The position numbers and the translations under genes were made by a program. A DNA stretch of 64,000 nt from Conchocele bisecta (lineage: Eukaryota > Mollusca > Bivalvia > Lucinida > Thyasiridae), in contig CM055280.1 of the NCBI GenBank assembly GCA_029237695.1, positions 31,964,616-32,028,615 of the forward strand. The letters run 5' to 3'. Under the pieces are notes generated by a model. It ran no database searches and had not been told where the DNA came from. It was given only the letters and a program-made list of their open reading frames with translations. Below, one piece after another: positions 1-10,849 of the stretch. Each line of letters starts with the position of its first letter. The stretch's first letter is position 1.

Positions 1-880
1 CCCAACGCCTTTTGCTTGCAAATTTACATTGCTATACCACTTATAGACATAGTTTATACGATATTTATGCACGTTATGCAAGATACATGGAAACTAAATG
101 GATAACAAAGATAGTGAAATGCTTCTAAAAATAGATAAATAAATGGAGATACATACAAATAGTAACATACATCGGACGCTGACATAACTGTATCTAACGA
201 TACAGTAAACAGCCTACCCTCCCTGCCTAGTTTATTCTGGACCGTTGCCGCAACACAATTTGTGCATAGGCCTTTTGGAAGAATTCCAACTCTCTCGATC
301 AAATGACCTACTTTTCCAGTTGTCTCTCATTGTATTCCCTTTCGTGCAATGGCGAACAATGGTGTTCTGTTGTTATCAGTCGGTGGTGTAACTGATTTTA
401 GTTACGTTTGAAATAGCCTGATACAGTTATTTCTTCTATTCGTATGAGATTAGTCTCCCTTCCGTTGTCAAATTGTAGATAACCTATATCAGTTATTGTA
501 TACACATTTTAAAAAATATGTAACACAAAACCAATTATTGACTTACCTATAGTTTACAGCGCAGTGTTAATTCCCGTGTTAATTTTGATACCACTTTGAC
601 CATAACCGTGATATCGATGGTGAATTGTATCTTGTTTCATCCCTACACTTCGACGACATGTCCAACATACTGAACGATTGTGATGTTAGTAGAAGTGACC
701 ACGTGTGTTATTGTGGTTGGGCAACATACTTATTTGATGATACATGTATAAGTACAAACATGATCACTCGTTTATAATGTTACTACAAAGACTGTAACGC
801 GGGCTTCATACTTTGTTTTTGAAAAATGTAAATCAGTTGGTGGAAAACCATATGAGGTTTATATTAATACGATTGCATTA
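1..880. other. AT-rich intergenic DNA, no gene recognised
   Basis: I see no coding exon with splice support and no clear repeat here. An open minus-strand stretch around 190-302 reads peptide-like but has neither a start context nor flanking splice sites, so I do not call it. Confidence 0.5.
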
Positions 881-1113
881 TGTGGTTGGTAATCAGATAT
901 GATGCTTACATGTAAACTGTGTAGATCCTGATCAAATATTACACTCCTGTAGAGTACATATCTGTATTGCTTGTTAAAATCCTGACGTGTGTTTCATAGA
1001 TGAAAAGGCGAACAGTGCAGATTCTGAAAAAAAGACTGTGCGGATTTACAGGCTGATCTGGATTTACACAGGTAGCCAAACCGATAAGCTCCATTTCGCC
1101 AGTCACAGCCACA
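881..1113. mobile_element. Short TIR element, GTGACTGGAG family (degenerate copy)
   Basis: This is a diverged member of the commonest short element in the window. The right end carries the family's hallmark, the inverted end that reads CAGTCACAGCCACA. The interior has the family words GTAGATCCTGATCAAAT and GAACAGTGCAGAT. The left end (TGTGGTTGGTAATCAG) is decayed. Better copies lie at 22181-22437 and 44847-45095. It has no coding capacity. Confidence 0.6.
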
Positions 1114-1299
1114 ATTGTGATGTTTAACTGCGTCTCACACTGCTACGGCATCTACAAAGAAAACAAATATTCTCATCCCTACGGTAAATGTTAGTAGTAG
1201 CCCGTCCCCACATGTTCATCGATGTTTCACTGTAAATATCTGACATGTATACGTGGGATTCACAATTAGATGTTCACTCGATTTTCTTTACGTTTCTGA

Positions 1300-2370
1300 T
1301 GCAGTGCATGCAATTCCCAATTACCATGTATAGTTTGGCAGGTATGCACTATATTAGAATAACCCGTGACAGCTATGTTGACATTCAACAGTGTTCGTGT
1401 TTGATTTTGACAGACATAATTTATACCAGTTACATGTATGTGTAATAACTGTCTCACGTGATCTTGAAACAAAAACATCCATAGCTTGGTTTCACATATG
1501 TGCATAACACGTACGTATATATTCACATGGTGCATAGGTCGCGTTATGTTGATGATGTTGTACATGCAATTTCCATATACCATGTATAGTTTGATTGCGG
1601 ACATATTATATTTTCAGGGCTAGGATAACGCGTGTCAGTTATTTTGAATGACTTCCTCAAATCACGTTGACATTCAACACTTTTATTGTCAGTTATTGTG
1701 TAATAACTTCCTTAAGGTATACTCATGATAATGAGAAATGCGACCAATACGACCATGGTGACTAGCATCAGTCGAGTAATCAAAATCGAGCGTGGAGTAG
1801 GTGGCATAGGGGTGTACAAGACAAGTCGTCATTGTCAGGATATGTATAAGCATGTAAGTGCGGACCACATACATGATGAATGTGTGTTCACATAACAACA
1901 CTATGTTCATGATGTGTTACATGCACTTTACAAATATCATATATACATGTAATTTGATTGCGGACACCATACACTTACATGGCTAGGAAAACCGGGCTAG
2001 CCATTTTAAATAATTTCCTCAAGTTATACTGACATTCAACATAGTTCGTGTTGGATTTTGACAACCATAACCTATACCAGTTATGTGCAATGACCGTCTC
2101 ACGGCTGGGTTTCACATATGTGCATAACATGTAGATATGCACATGCATATGATACACAGGTCGCGTTATATTCATGATGTTATACATGCAAGTTCCATAT
2201 ACCATGTATAGTTTGATTGCGGACACATTATATTTTCAGGGCCAGGATATCACCTGTCAGTCATTGTCATTGTGTGTATAATCATGTAAGTGCTGACCAC
2301 ATACATGGCGTCTTTGTTTCACATAATATCGCCATGTTTCCATATACAATATATACATGTAGTTTGATTG
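1300..2370. repeat. Degenerate tandem duplication, units of ~250-350 bp
   Basis: The same string of words (ACCATGTATAGTTTG, TTTGATTGCGGACA, GTTGACATTCAACA, GTTTCACATATGTGCATAAC, GGTCGCGTTA) recurs in order at about 1320, 1575, 1940 and 2200, with decay between units. Peptides read from this region resemble each other only because the DNA is duplicated. I see no sign of protein-level selection. Confidence 0.65.
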
Positions 2371-2424
2371 TTTTTTTATGGAGAAAATGGAAAATAAAAA
2401 ATAAGCAGCAGACGACACAATTTA

Positions 2425-2700
2425 ATTCAGCAGTGTAAGTGTTAAACGGTTATACAACTGGAGGATAACCCGATGTTGTCTCATATGGAGGTACAGCACG
2501 AGTTGTTGCCCTTTACTCATGTTTATGTGTAATCCCGGATGTCTGATCAACTATTTTTGTGGTATATCATGGGTACGTCCATGTTTGATTTGAAGTCGTA
2601 CATTTGCATGATAAACCGTATTCGAATGTGTCTCAGGAATAAGTGAGCGTGGTCTAATTGCAAAGTCGCCGATATTTGTATTGCTGCTGGGTACATCAAG
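2425..2700. repeat. Diverged duplicate of 3015-3290
   Basis: This block matches 3015-3290 in the same order: a TCAGCAGTGTAAG word, an ACTGGAGGA word, CGATGTTGTCTCA, then TGTCTGATCA, GGGTACGT and GAATAAGTGAGCGTGGTC. In each block the match begins just after the right end of a TGTCGTCTGC-family hairpin element. One copy therefore duplicated together with the element end. The 3' part corresponds to the 3' part of the putative exon at 3099-3686, so this looks like a decayed second copy of that exon. Confidence 0.6.
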
Positions 2701-2852
2701 GCCCAATTCAGGGGCGTCGGAAACAGATTATATGAATATGTGAAGTAAAAATAATCACAAATAATTTGCGGTTGCAGGCCCTTAAACTCCATAAACTGGC
2801 TAAAATGTGTGAGGACAGCCACCTTAGCTCTTTTCCTGCTGAGCGCGAAAAC

Positions 2853-3007
2853 TGTCGTCTGCTGTTGCTTTATATGTTGCCATGTTTCTCAATAAAACAT
2901 GATTTGACAGCACTTTAGAATCATTTTCATTGGAAATGATTCTAAAATGCTGTCAAAGCATGTTTTTGATGAGACAAATCAAAAATAAAACAAACAGCTG
3001 ACGACAA
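2853..3007. mobile_element. Hairpin MITE, TGTCGTCTGC family
   Basis: The ends are TGTCGTCTGCTGTT and its inverted counterpart near CAGCTGACGACA. The centre folds into a long stem: a CATG-TTTGACAGCA arm and a TTTAGAATCATTTTC arm face a near-perfect complement. Sister copies are at 6649-6792, 20914-21069, 27991-28146 and 30643-30769, and a right-end fragment lies near 2390-2420. Confidence 0.75.
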
Positions 3008-3098
3008 CATTTCATTCAGCAGTGTAAGGGTTAATCTGCCCCTAACATAGCTACTGGAGGAAAACACGATGTTGTCTCAAATGAAGGTATACCAAGTG

Positions 3099-3686
3099 TT
3101 ATTGCCCTTGGATCCTGTGTACGTGTGTCCCGAATGTCTGATCAGCTATTGTTGTGGTACATGGGTACGTTCGTGTTTGATTTGATGTCGGAACATTTGC
3201 ATGATGAACCGTATTCGGATGTGTTTCCGGAATAAGTGAGCGTGGTCTAATTACAACGTCGCCTACAGTTGTATTGCTGCTGGGTACATGTAGATTACTT
3301 TGAACTCTATCAGTCTCACGTGGTTCTATGTATCTCGGGGTATCAGCGGGGGCATCTATAATCGTGAACAGGGGCTGATGTGTGTACATGTGGTCATTTG
3401 TTGGAATTGCCTCCCTTGCCAGAGTCTGGTATCGTGTACAGGTCGGTATTTCCCTGCGTATGGGTTTGGCGATCAATGGTCCGTGTTCAGGTGAAGACGA
3501 CACATTATACATGTCTGGCATGTGTATCGGCTGTACATTCGATTGTACATTTTTTCTACCGGTCACGTAGTTTCCCCGTTCTATATTTGAACTTGTGTGA
3601 TTTACAGGTACCGTTGATGTCATGTGGTACGCTTGTATCGAACTGGGAATTTGAACTGGACTGTGTATTGGGCAGATGTATTTGGG
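3099..3686 (-). CDS. Possible terminal coding exon, function unknown
   Basis: The minus strand is open for about 195 codons after an AG at 3687-3688 and ends in a stop near 3099. If real, the exon starts in phase 0 with Pro-Lys-Tyr-Ile-Cys. The peptide is rich in Pro, Thr, Ser and His, has no hydrophobic segment and no domain I recognise. It would fit a disordered cytoplasmic tail. The polypyrimidine tract before the AG is weak. A fold-back element begins only 15 bases upstream, so the true splice site may have been disrupted. A diverged copy of the 3' part lies at 2510-2700 and is not open, which suggests a duplicated, possibly dead exon. A chance open frame in duplicated DNA is a real alternative. 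Confidence 0.3.
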   Translation of the reverse strand, partial: PKYICPIHSPVQIPSSIQAYHMTSTVPVNHTSSNIERGNYVTGRKNVQSNVQPIHMPDMYNVSSSPEHGPLIAKPIRREIPTCTRYQTLAREAIPTNDHMYTHQPLFTIIDAPADTPRYIEPRETDRVQSNLHVPSSNTTVGDVVIRPRSLIPETHPNTVHHANVPTSNQTRTYPCTTTIADQTFGTHVHRIQGQ

Positions 3687-3701
3687 CTGTGACATACTCA
3701 C

Positions 3702-3960
3702 AAGGTATGTGATCACGTGGTACTAACAACAACAACAAGTACTGAAACTTCCAGAATCCATTCGAATCAAAGTATGTATGTTTTATATTGTACTTATTAC
3801 GTAACGGATTTTGATGAAAAATGCGCTTCAAACGCGTTTTGTTAAGTTGCATTTGGTGGTATCTGTACTTTGGTCCAAACTTATGTCGTTTCTGCGAAGA
3901 ATCTATTTCCGTTTCGGAAGCAGTTTTTGGAAAGGGAGACGATCCGTGAAGAATCAGAGT
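3702..3960. mobile_element. Half of a fold-back element (AAGGT..ATCACGTGG family)
   Basis: The sequence matches the left arm of the complete fold-back at 30112-30551: the end AAGGTATGTGATCACGTGG, then the words GTACTTATTACGTAACGGATT, GCGCTTCAAACGCGTTTTG and ATTTGGTGGTATCTGTAC. The second arm is missing, so this is a deletion derivative that stops close to the symmetry centre. Confidence 0.7.
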
Positions 3961-4080
3961 TATGGCATACAACATCATCTCACCTCGATAGGCACAGGGA
4001 ATGTGGTTATGTATAGTAACACAATGCCGTCACATGACCAAATGCCTTCACAACAAATGCACACACCAAACCTTATAATT

Positions 4081-4190
4081 CGGGAACAAATTGTTATGTT
4101 GTGGAACGAATTGTTATAACGTGGGAACGAATTGTTAATTCGAGAGAACAAAGTGTTAATTTGAGGGAACAAATTGTTATTTCGTGGAAA
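4081..4190. repeat. ~25 bp minisatellite, five units
   Basis: Five imperfect copies of a unit containing GGGAACAAATTGTTAT occur in a row, with drift between units. It sits immediately left of the larger satellite. Confidence 0.75.
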
Positions 4191-4309
4191 CGAACTAATG
4201 AAAAAAATTGTAGTGATGTTGGTAAACCACATGTGACGGAAAAAATCTGCCGACTCTCTATGTTTATTTGACATTTGAAATAGGATTTGGTACCTTATCG
4301 TAACTGACA

Positions 4310-6130
4310 CCAGCCTATCTACACTGGTTTGAAGTTGCAGCTACATTTCCCATGAACTGAATATGGTCAACTCATTGACAGTAACTAGGTTGATACTGAC
4401 CATGACAGGTACCTAAGTGATACTGAACACCGGTTTTAGCTAGGCTGGCTGAGAACTTCATAAGGTACATTTTCTTGTGATCTGTTTATGGTCCGCTCAT
4501 GTGAAAATGTACCTGGTGATAATTGACACCAGTCTTACTATGCTGATTTGGAATTCCGTAAGGTTACTTTTCCCGTGAACTTAACTTGGCCAATCCATGC
4601 GAAAATGTACCTAATGATAATTGACACCAGCCTACCTATGCTGGTTGGGAATTGCATAAAGTCCATTTTCTCATGAACTGCATATGTTCCGCTCATCAGA
4701 AGAAAGTACCTGATGATAATTGACGCCAGCCTAGCCATGCTGGTTTGAAATTCCGTAAGGTTCCTTTTCCCACGAACTGAATATGGCCAACTCATAAGAA
4801 AATGTACCTAATGATAATTGACACCAGCCTATCTATGCTGGTTTCAATTCCGTAAGGTTCTTTTTCCCATGAACTGAATGTGGCCAACTCATACACAAAT
4901 GTACGTAATGATAATTAACACAAGCCTAGTTAGGCTGGTTGAGAATTGCATAAGGTACCTTTTCTTGTGATCTATTTATGGTCTACTCATGGGAAAGGGT
5001 ACCTAGTGATAACTGACCCCGGCTTAGCTAGGCTGGTTGAGAATTTCATAAGGTACCTTTTTTGTGATCTGTTTATGGTCCGCTCATGTGAAAAGGTACC
5101 TGGTGATAACTGACACCAGTCTTGCTATGTTGATTTGGAATTCCGTAAGGTTACCTTTCCCGTGAACTGAACTTGGCCAATCCATGCGAAAATGTACCTA
5201 ATGATAATTGCTGGTTTGAAATTCCGTAAGGTTCCTTTTCCCATTAACTGAATATGGCCAACTCATAAGAAAATGTACCTAATGATAATTGACACCAGCC
5301 TATCTATGCTGGTTTGAATTCCGTAAGGTTCTTTTTCCCATGAACTGAATGTGGCCAACTCATACACAAATGTACGTAATGATAATTAACACAAGCCTAG
5401 TTAGGCTGGTTGAGAATTGCATAAGGTACCTTTTCTTGTGATCTATTTATGGTCTACTCATGGGAAAGGGTACCTAGTGATAACTGACCCCGGCTTAGCT
5501 AGGCTGGTTGAGAATTTCATAAGGTACCTTTTTTGTGATCTGTTTATGGTCCGCTCATGTGAAAAGGTACCTGGTGATAACTGACACCAGTCTTGCTATG
5601 TTGATTTGGAATTCCGTAAGGTTACCTTTCCCGTGAACTGAACTTGGCCAATCCATGCGAAAATGTACCTAATGATAATTGCTGGTTTGAAATTCCGTAA
5701 GGTTCCTTTTCCCATTAACTGAATATGGCCAACTCATACGAAAATGTACCTAATGATAATTTGCACCGGCCTAACTGTGCTGGTTTTGAATTTCATAAGG
5801 TACATTTTCTCATGAACTGTATATAGTCCGCTCATCGGAAAAGGTACCTGATGATAATTGACACCAGCCTAATTATGCTGGTTTTGAATTCCGTAAGGAC
5901 TGAACATGGCAAATCCATAAACAAATGTACCCAATGATAATTGACACCAGCCTAGCTATTTTGGTTGACAATTTCATAAGGCACATTTTCCCATGAACTA
6001 AATATTGTCAACTCAATAGAGAAGGTACGTAATAATAATCGCAACTAGCCTAGCTATGCTGGTTGAGAATTTCATAAGGTAGCACTTCACATGAACTCAA
6101 TATGTTCAGCTCGTGGGAAAAGGTACCTCT
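4310..6130. repeat. ~100 bp satellite with a 471 bp higher-order duplication
   Basis: About 18 tandem units carry the words GGTACCT, AATGATAATTGACACCAG, CCTAGCTATGCTGGTT and GAACTGAATATGGCCAACTCAT. Nearest neighbours are diverged. However, a block of about five units is repeated nearly base for base: the unusual junction ATAATTGCTGGTTTG occurs at about 5204 and again 471 bp later, and AATGTACCTAATGATAATTGA at 4801 recurs at 5272. This is a recent duplication of a multi-unit block. The open frame at 4538-4795 on the minus strand is a by-product. Confidence 0.85.
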
Positions 6131-6648
6131 TTTTCAACCACATAAAGTGATACATGTCAAAATAATTTTGATTAAGACCGAGTACAACTCTTGCACATCT
6201 AACTATGTTTGGAATGAGGTTTTGTGTAAATACGTATGTTATAATCATGTAGCCTGATGTAATGCCAGATCCAGTAGACTGGTAGACCAAATTACACTCC
6301 ACCAAGATGCAGGATGATATGGGTCTACACTGCGAGTCAACCCCGACTTTTTATTCTGCTATAAGTATAAAGCTTTATGAGCATATTCTCAAATATTTGG
6401 ACTGAGCCTCAACCAATCAAATCTCAGATTTCAAGAACGAAAACCAGAGTACATGTATGTGCTCAGTAAATTTCATTAACTCGGACACAACTATTGTAAA
6501 ATTTCGTGTACTCTAATCTTGTTCAGTTTGATTCGAGTCTGAGCTCAAACTAAACCAGTAAATCTGTTTGAATTAGGATTCAAGTTCGGCTACATGGGTA
6601 GATTGTTTTATAACCGTATGAATGCCGGGGGGGGGGGTGGAGGGTCTT

Positions 6649-6792
6649 TGTCGTCGGCTGTTTCTTCAACATTGTTTTTAATAAAAATGTGTTTTTCCAG
6701 CACATACAAATGAGCTCCTATGGAGATGATACTAAGGTGCTGATGAAGCATGTTTCATTGAAAAAGAAGAACAAAGACAACAGTAGACGACA
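6649..6792. mobile_element. Hairpin MITE, TGTCGTCTGC family (diverged)
   Basis: The ends TGTCGTCGGCTGTT and CAGTAGACGACA are inverted. The central stem is weaker than in the 2853 and 20914 copies. A poly-G run lies just to the left. Confidence 0.6.
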
Positions 6793-7042
6793 AATGCCGT
6801 GTTTGACGGAATAAACACAGGACCAGGGCACATGAGGAATAAAATAAAACGCAAAGACAATTCAATACTATGCTTGTAAAAATAAAACACAAGATACTGG
6901 CAAAATCATGAACTTTGAAAAAGAAAAAAAATGCATTTAATTGTATTGCAAATGTAAACTATAAACAAATAGATAACATGGCCACGCTTAAAGAAATGCC
7001 ACAGGCATTGTTTCAACAAATGTGTATAAATAGTATGGTCGG

Positions 7043-7158
7043 GTGCCGTGAAATGGGAAACAATATCTGGCAAAGCTTAGGAAACGGGATGGGCGAGGCT
7101 CTGCCGAGCACATCTCGTTTCCGTGCCGCGCCAGATATATTTTTCCCATTCACGGCAC
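7043..7158. repeat. Inverted-repeat hairpin, GTGCCGTGAA ends
   Basis: The left arm GTGCCGTGAAATGGGAAAC..ATATCTGGC pairs with the right arm GCCAGATAT..TTTCCCATTCACGGCAC. The surrounding sequence, including a GGGATGGGCGAGGCTCTGCC word, is repeated in opposite orientation at about 10370-10580. The 117-codon open frame at 6915-7268 crosses this hairpin and is not a credible gene. Confidence 0.65.
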
Positions 7159-7439
7159 TAACCTACTATTTCTATTTATCCCGTCAACAGCTAGCCTTTA
7201 AAATTGCAATAAAAAAACAACCACAAGCCACCACAGAATTTTCATACGCAGTAAATAGGACGTATTGACAGGATAGTCAAAACTGTATAAAACGGCAACC
7301 GTGTTTCGTTTTTCACGGCCACATACGCACTGGTGGTTGATGGGATAAAACACAAATTTGGAACGAACATTTTGGCACACTTCATGATTACGCCATGATA
7401 CCCTGCCCATGAAATACCAGAACATGTATAACTACATGT

Positions 7440-8310
7440 TTAATCTTCCAATGTCAGTTTTCTGTAAATGACGACCGAAAACCAATTTAGAAAATTGTAT
7501 CATTTAAATTATAGCAATTAAAGGCAAGGCAGCACTGAACTGAAAAATTGCGAATCTTCCTTTTTTATTTTTTCCATATTTTACAAAATTATTAACAAAA
7601 CTAAACCGTTTCGACCCACATGGGATAATTTCCAATTCTCAATTAGATTGTCCTGAAACATGCTTTAGTAAAGAAATAATGAAACTAAGGGGGGAATATC
7701 AGACATTTTTTACCTTTAATTGTACAAATGTTAAAGGCAAAACCAGCTGAGAATAGTAATTTGCTAACACTTGTAGAAATCCTGAACAACCCAGTCCACC
7801 AACCAACCAGCTTATAAATAGGATTACCAAACATGGGAAATCCATGAGTGACATTCCCGTAGAAAACAATTTCCTTTCCAGGGCAATCATCGGTCGTTCT
7901 TTCCAATTCGACAGAAATAATGTTCGGTGTGGACGCCACGTAGCTAAGTTTAAAATTAAGCAAAGTGATGTCAAAACCGACAAATCCCCCGCATAAACTA
8001 TTGGGTAATTTGGAGTGCCACAGCAGTGCTTGTAGTCCTAAGGGAAATTACTCGTGATTTACCGAGTAATTCTTCCGTGACAGCGAACAGCGAATGAATG
8101 GCGACACACCGAGTTGCAAACAACGTAATACATGTATGGGCCTATTGTAATTCGGCGCCAATTTAGTACATTACCAATAATTATATTTATTGTCCATTAA
8201 AAGACAAAAGGATTTCAATTAATTTTATAAGAAAATAAAAAAATAAAAAAAAGAGTATAATCATCACAACTCGACTAGTTTGTAGATCATTGGAGTAAAT
8301 CCTAATAAAT
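7440..8310. other. AT-rich DNA, nothing recognised
   Basis: There are only short overlapping open frames on the minus strand (7685-7983), in two frames at once, and no splice-supported exon or named repeat. Confidence 0.5.
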
Positions 8311-8318
8311 GGGTGGGC

Positions 8319-8470
8319 TGCGCGACTTGGATTAAAATGGGGCTTGTTGAATTTTTGCGCGCCAGTGTAGATCCAGATCAGCCTGCGTCATCTTGCATAA
8401 GTCCCTAATCAGGATGTGGACAGTTTCTTCCAGTCCCATCAATGAATGAATTTGATTTTTAGGCCTTTGC
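8319..8470. mobile_element. Fragment of the GTGACTGGAG family
   Basis: It keeps the left-end words AAATGGGGCTTG, GCCAGTGTAGATCCAGATCAGCCTG and the ACAGTTTC/CATCAATGAATG interior. The right end is absent. Confidence 0.55.
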
Positions 8471-8739
8471 TACGATTCATTTAATACCGGACTAACCGGA
8501 TTTCGATCCCCTGCATTTAACCATGCTTTGCCAATTGGGGGTTTGATTGATAATTGGTGTTTAACGTCATATCAACCAGCTAAGAATTAAAGCTAGGTAT
8601 TACCGGGTTCGAGCCCAAATTAATTTAATGCTGCTGCAATTGGGGAAGGGGGAAAATCCTTCCAAAATCAAAACGGAAATAGTTTACAAGAAAATAAAAT
8701 ATATTCAGTCCCTGAAATTAGAATAACCGGACCTTGGTG

Positions 8740-8921
8740 CCAGGTCCATACCAACACTGGTAAAGGTCCAATCCAATGAAACAAACCCCTGGTATGCTTC
8801 CTAACGGGTAATAATAAGATTCGTTAATCAGAACAATAAGAGATTGGTTTTTTTATTTGATCCGGAGCTACACTGGTCACCAATCCCATAAAACCCCCAT
8901 TTCCTCCAGTCACAGCCACAT
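8740..8921. mobile_element. Right part of a GTGACTGGAG family element
   Basis: The family's right end is clear: GGAGCTACACTGGTCAC, then CCCATAAAACCCCCATTTC and CTCCAGTCACAGCCACA. The left portion is decayed. Confidence 0.55.
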
Positions 8922-9173
8922 ATAATGTTGATCCACAATGAAAAAAAAATTGTGCTCCACAGCCGTTTTGGCCACCCAGTGTAAGATCCATATCCAGTGC
9001 CAGGGATGTGCTAAGCAGGATTCAGGAGCTACACTGGCCCAATTTTCACAAATAAGCACTCATTTTTGTCATGGTCGGATTTTAGTCCGGCCTCCTAACC
9101 TTATAGCCGCCCTGTCGGCCTCCAGTAGAAATTATATTTTGTATACAATTATCAAATAGATTACTAATCCAAT

Positions 9174-9482
9174 TGTGGCTGTGACTGGAGAAATTGGGCT
9201 TATGAGATTTTGCGACCAGTTGTGCTTAACTGATCAAATAACAACCACTCCCGTATTTTTTTTTAAAGCCCCCCCCCCCCCCCCTTGGGAAAATAAATGA
9301 GTATATATTGCTTGCTAAAGCATGGGCGATTATTTTCATTGATGGAAATGACACTCATTGCAGATCCTGATGACTCCTGACGGATGCACAGGCTGATCTT
9401 GGATCTACACTGGTTCGCAAAACCCCATGAATTCCCCCATTTTTCTTTTTTTTTTCTTTTATTTTTCCAGTCACAAGCCACA
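9174..9482. mobile_element. Full-length GTGACTGGAG family element
   Basis: Both inverted ends are present: TGTGGCTGTGACTGGAG on the left and CCAGTCACAAGCCACA on the right. Each is followed inward by the GGGCTTATG / GCGACCAG words and their complements. The interior holds a poly-C run and a poly-T run that lengthen this copy. Confidence 0.75.
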
Positions 9483-9895
9483 CTTAAGTAGTTGTCTCAA
9501 TGACAGTTTTGTTGAATGAATACAACATTTCCCCACTTATTTATTTATTTAATAACTTACATGTTACATGTATATATTTTCTTTTCTAGTTACTGTTTTG
9601 TTACATCTAAACTGAAATATAATTATTTGTTTTTTTTGGTCAGTGGTTTCTTGAGGTTTTAATTTTATTGTTTTCTATAGTATTGATTTTGTTTTCGTTT
9701 AATGAATTTGTAATTGCATTTTTATTTGCTGTTTTTGGGGCAAGTGTAATTGTACTTAACCCTCTGACAAATCTGAAATTAAAACATTTTGGATCATCCT
9801 CCTTTATTTTAATTTTTTTTTTTCCCATTTTTCCATTTTCCAAGATGAAAACAATGTTTGGACAACACATGTGAACCGTATCTTAATCGTTTATT

Positions 9896-10170
9896 TGTGG
9901 CTGTGACTGGAGATAATTAAAGCTTATGAGTTTTTGCAACGAGAGTTACAATCCAGATCAGCCTGTGCATACCACACAGTTCCTGTTCAGGATACATGTA
10001 ATGCACTGTTCGCCCTTACATCAATGCAATCACTCCCTTCATGGCTTACTAGTAAGCGATATAAGATCGTTATCATGCTAACAGGACGTAGTTGTTTAAT
10101 TGATCAGGGATCTACAACACTGGTCACACATCCCATAAAAAACATCATTTCTCCAGTCACTCTGCCGCAT
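9896..10170. mobile_element. Full-length GTGACTGGAG family element
   Basis: The left end is TGTGGCTGTGACTGGAG. The right end CATTTCTCCAGTCAC..GCCGCA is slightly decayed. The interior carries CCAGATCAGCCTGTGCA and CTGTTCAGGAT.. with CACTGTTCGCC, typical of the family's second internal subtype (also at 21375). Confidence 0.7.
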
Positions 10171-10239
10171 ATTTGGTTTCGGTCGGCCCTCAAATATGTT
10201 TCCCGCATATAAGAATTAGCAAATTACCCCCGTCCACAA

Positions 10240-10580
10240 CAACAGTTTTGTATGATGCCGTGAAACACGGTGCCGTGAAACATTTTTGAATATCCTGTTC
10301 AATAAACGACCTAATCACTGCGTATGAATAAGTGAACGGGGTTTACTTTTGGGGGTTATTTTTTGCCATTTCAAAAGCCATTTGTAGGTGTTGACAGGGG
10401 ATAAATCGAAATTAGTAAGGTTTAGTGACGTGAATGGGAAAAAATAAAAAATTCCTGGCGCGGTAACGGAAACGGGATAGTGCCACGTGGCAGAGCCCCT
10501 CTGCCCATCCCGGTTTCCTCAGCGAGGCTTGTATTCCGAGAAATATTTGTTTTGAGAGCCGCCCGATAGTATTGCACGGT
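10240..10580. repeat. Inverted partner of the 7.0-7.4 kb repeat
   Basis: Read on the minus strand, the block matches 7020-7340: the GCCGTGAAACACGG word, GACGTGAATGGGAAA, CCTGGCGCGG, GGAAACGGGAT and the CTCTGCCCATCCCGGTTTCCT word. Two copies of one element therefore lie ~3 kb apart in opposite orientation. Confidence 0.6.
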
Positions 10581-10849
10581 GTGGCACTGAAGCCGCCTAA
10601 CTATTCGTCGAGATACTCTAGGTTCGGACTATAACTCCTTTAAAACTGACTAGCTGCCTTACGGGATTCAATCCACAATCTTCCCGACTCTGTTCAATGT
10701 GCCCTAGTGTACACCTATCAGGCGAGGCCCAACTGCCAATGTCTTGATCACAAGGAATTGGTGTCTACAGCTTTTATTAATTCCTTGATAAAGGCATTTG
10801 ACCGAAACGTTTGGGAACAGTGTGGGGGGGGTTGGGGGGGGGGGGGGGT

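Noticed and set aside
1266..2226. Two similar minus-strand peptides beginning MSAIKLYMVYG
   Set aside because: The similarity follows from the underlying DNA duplication, and indels between the copies ignore the reading frame.
6915..7268. 117-codon plus-strand frame starting with a Lys run
   Set aside because: It crosses a hairpin that is repeated inverted at 10.4 kb without an open frame.
9263..9290. Homopolymer runs (poly-C here, poly-G at 6626, 10830, 52970 and 53111)
   Set aside because: Likely simple slippage or assembly noise. No structure beyond the runs themselves.
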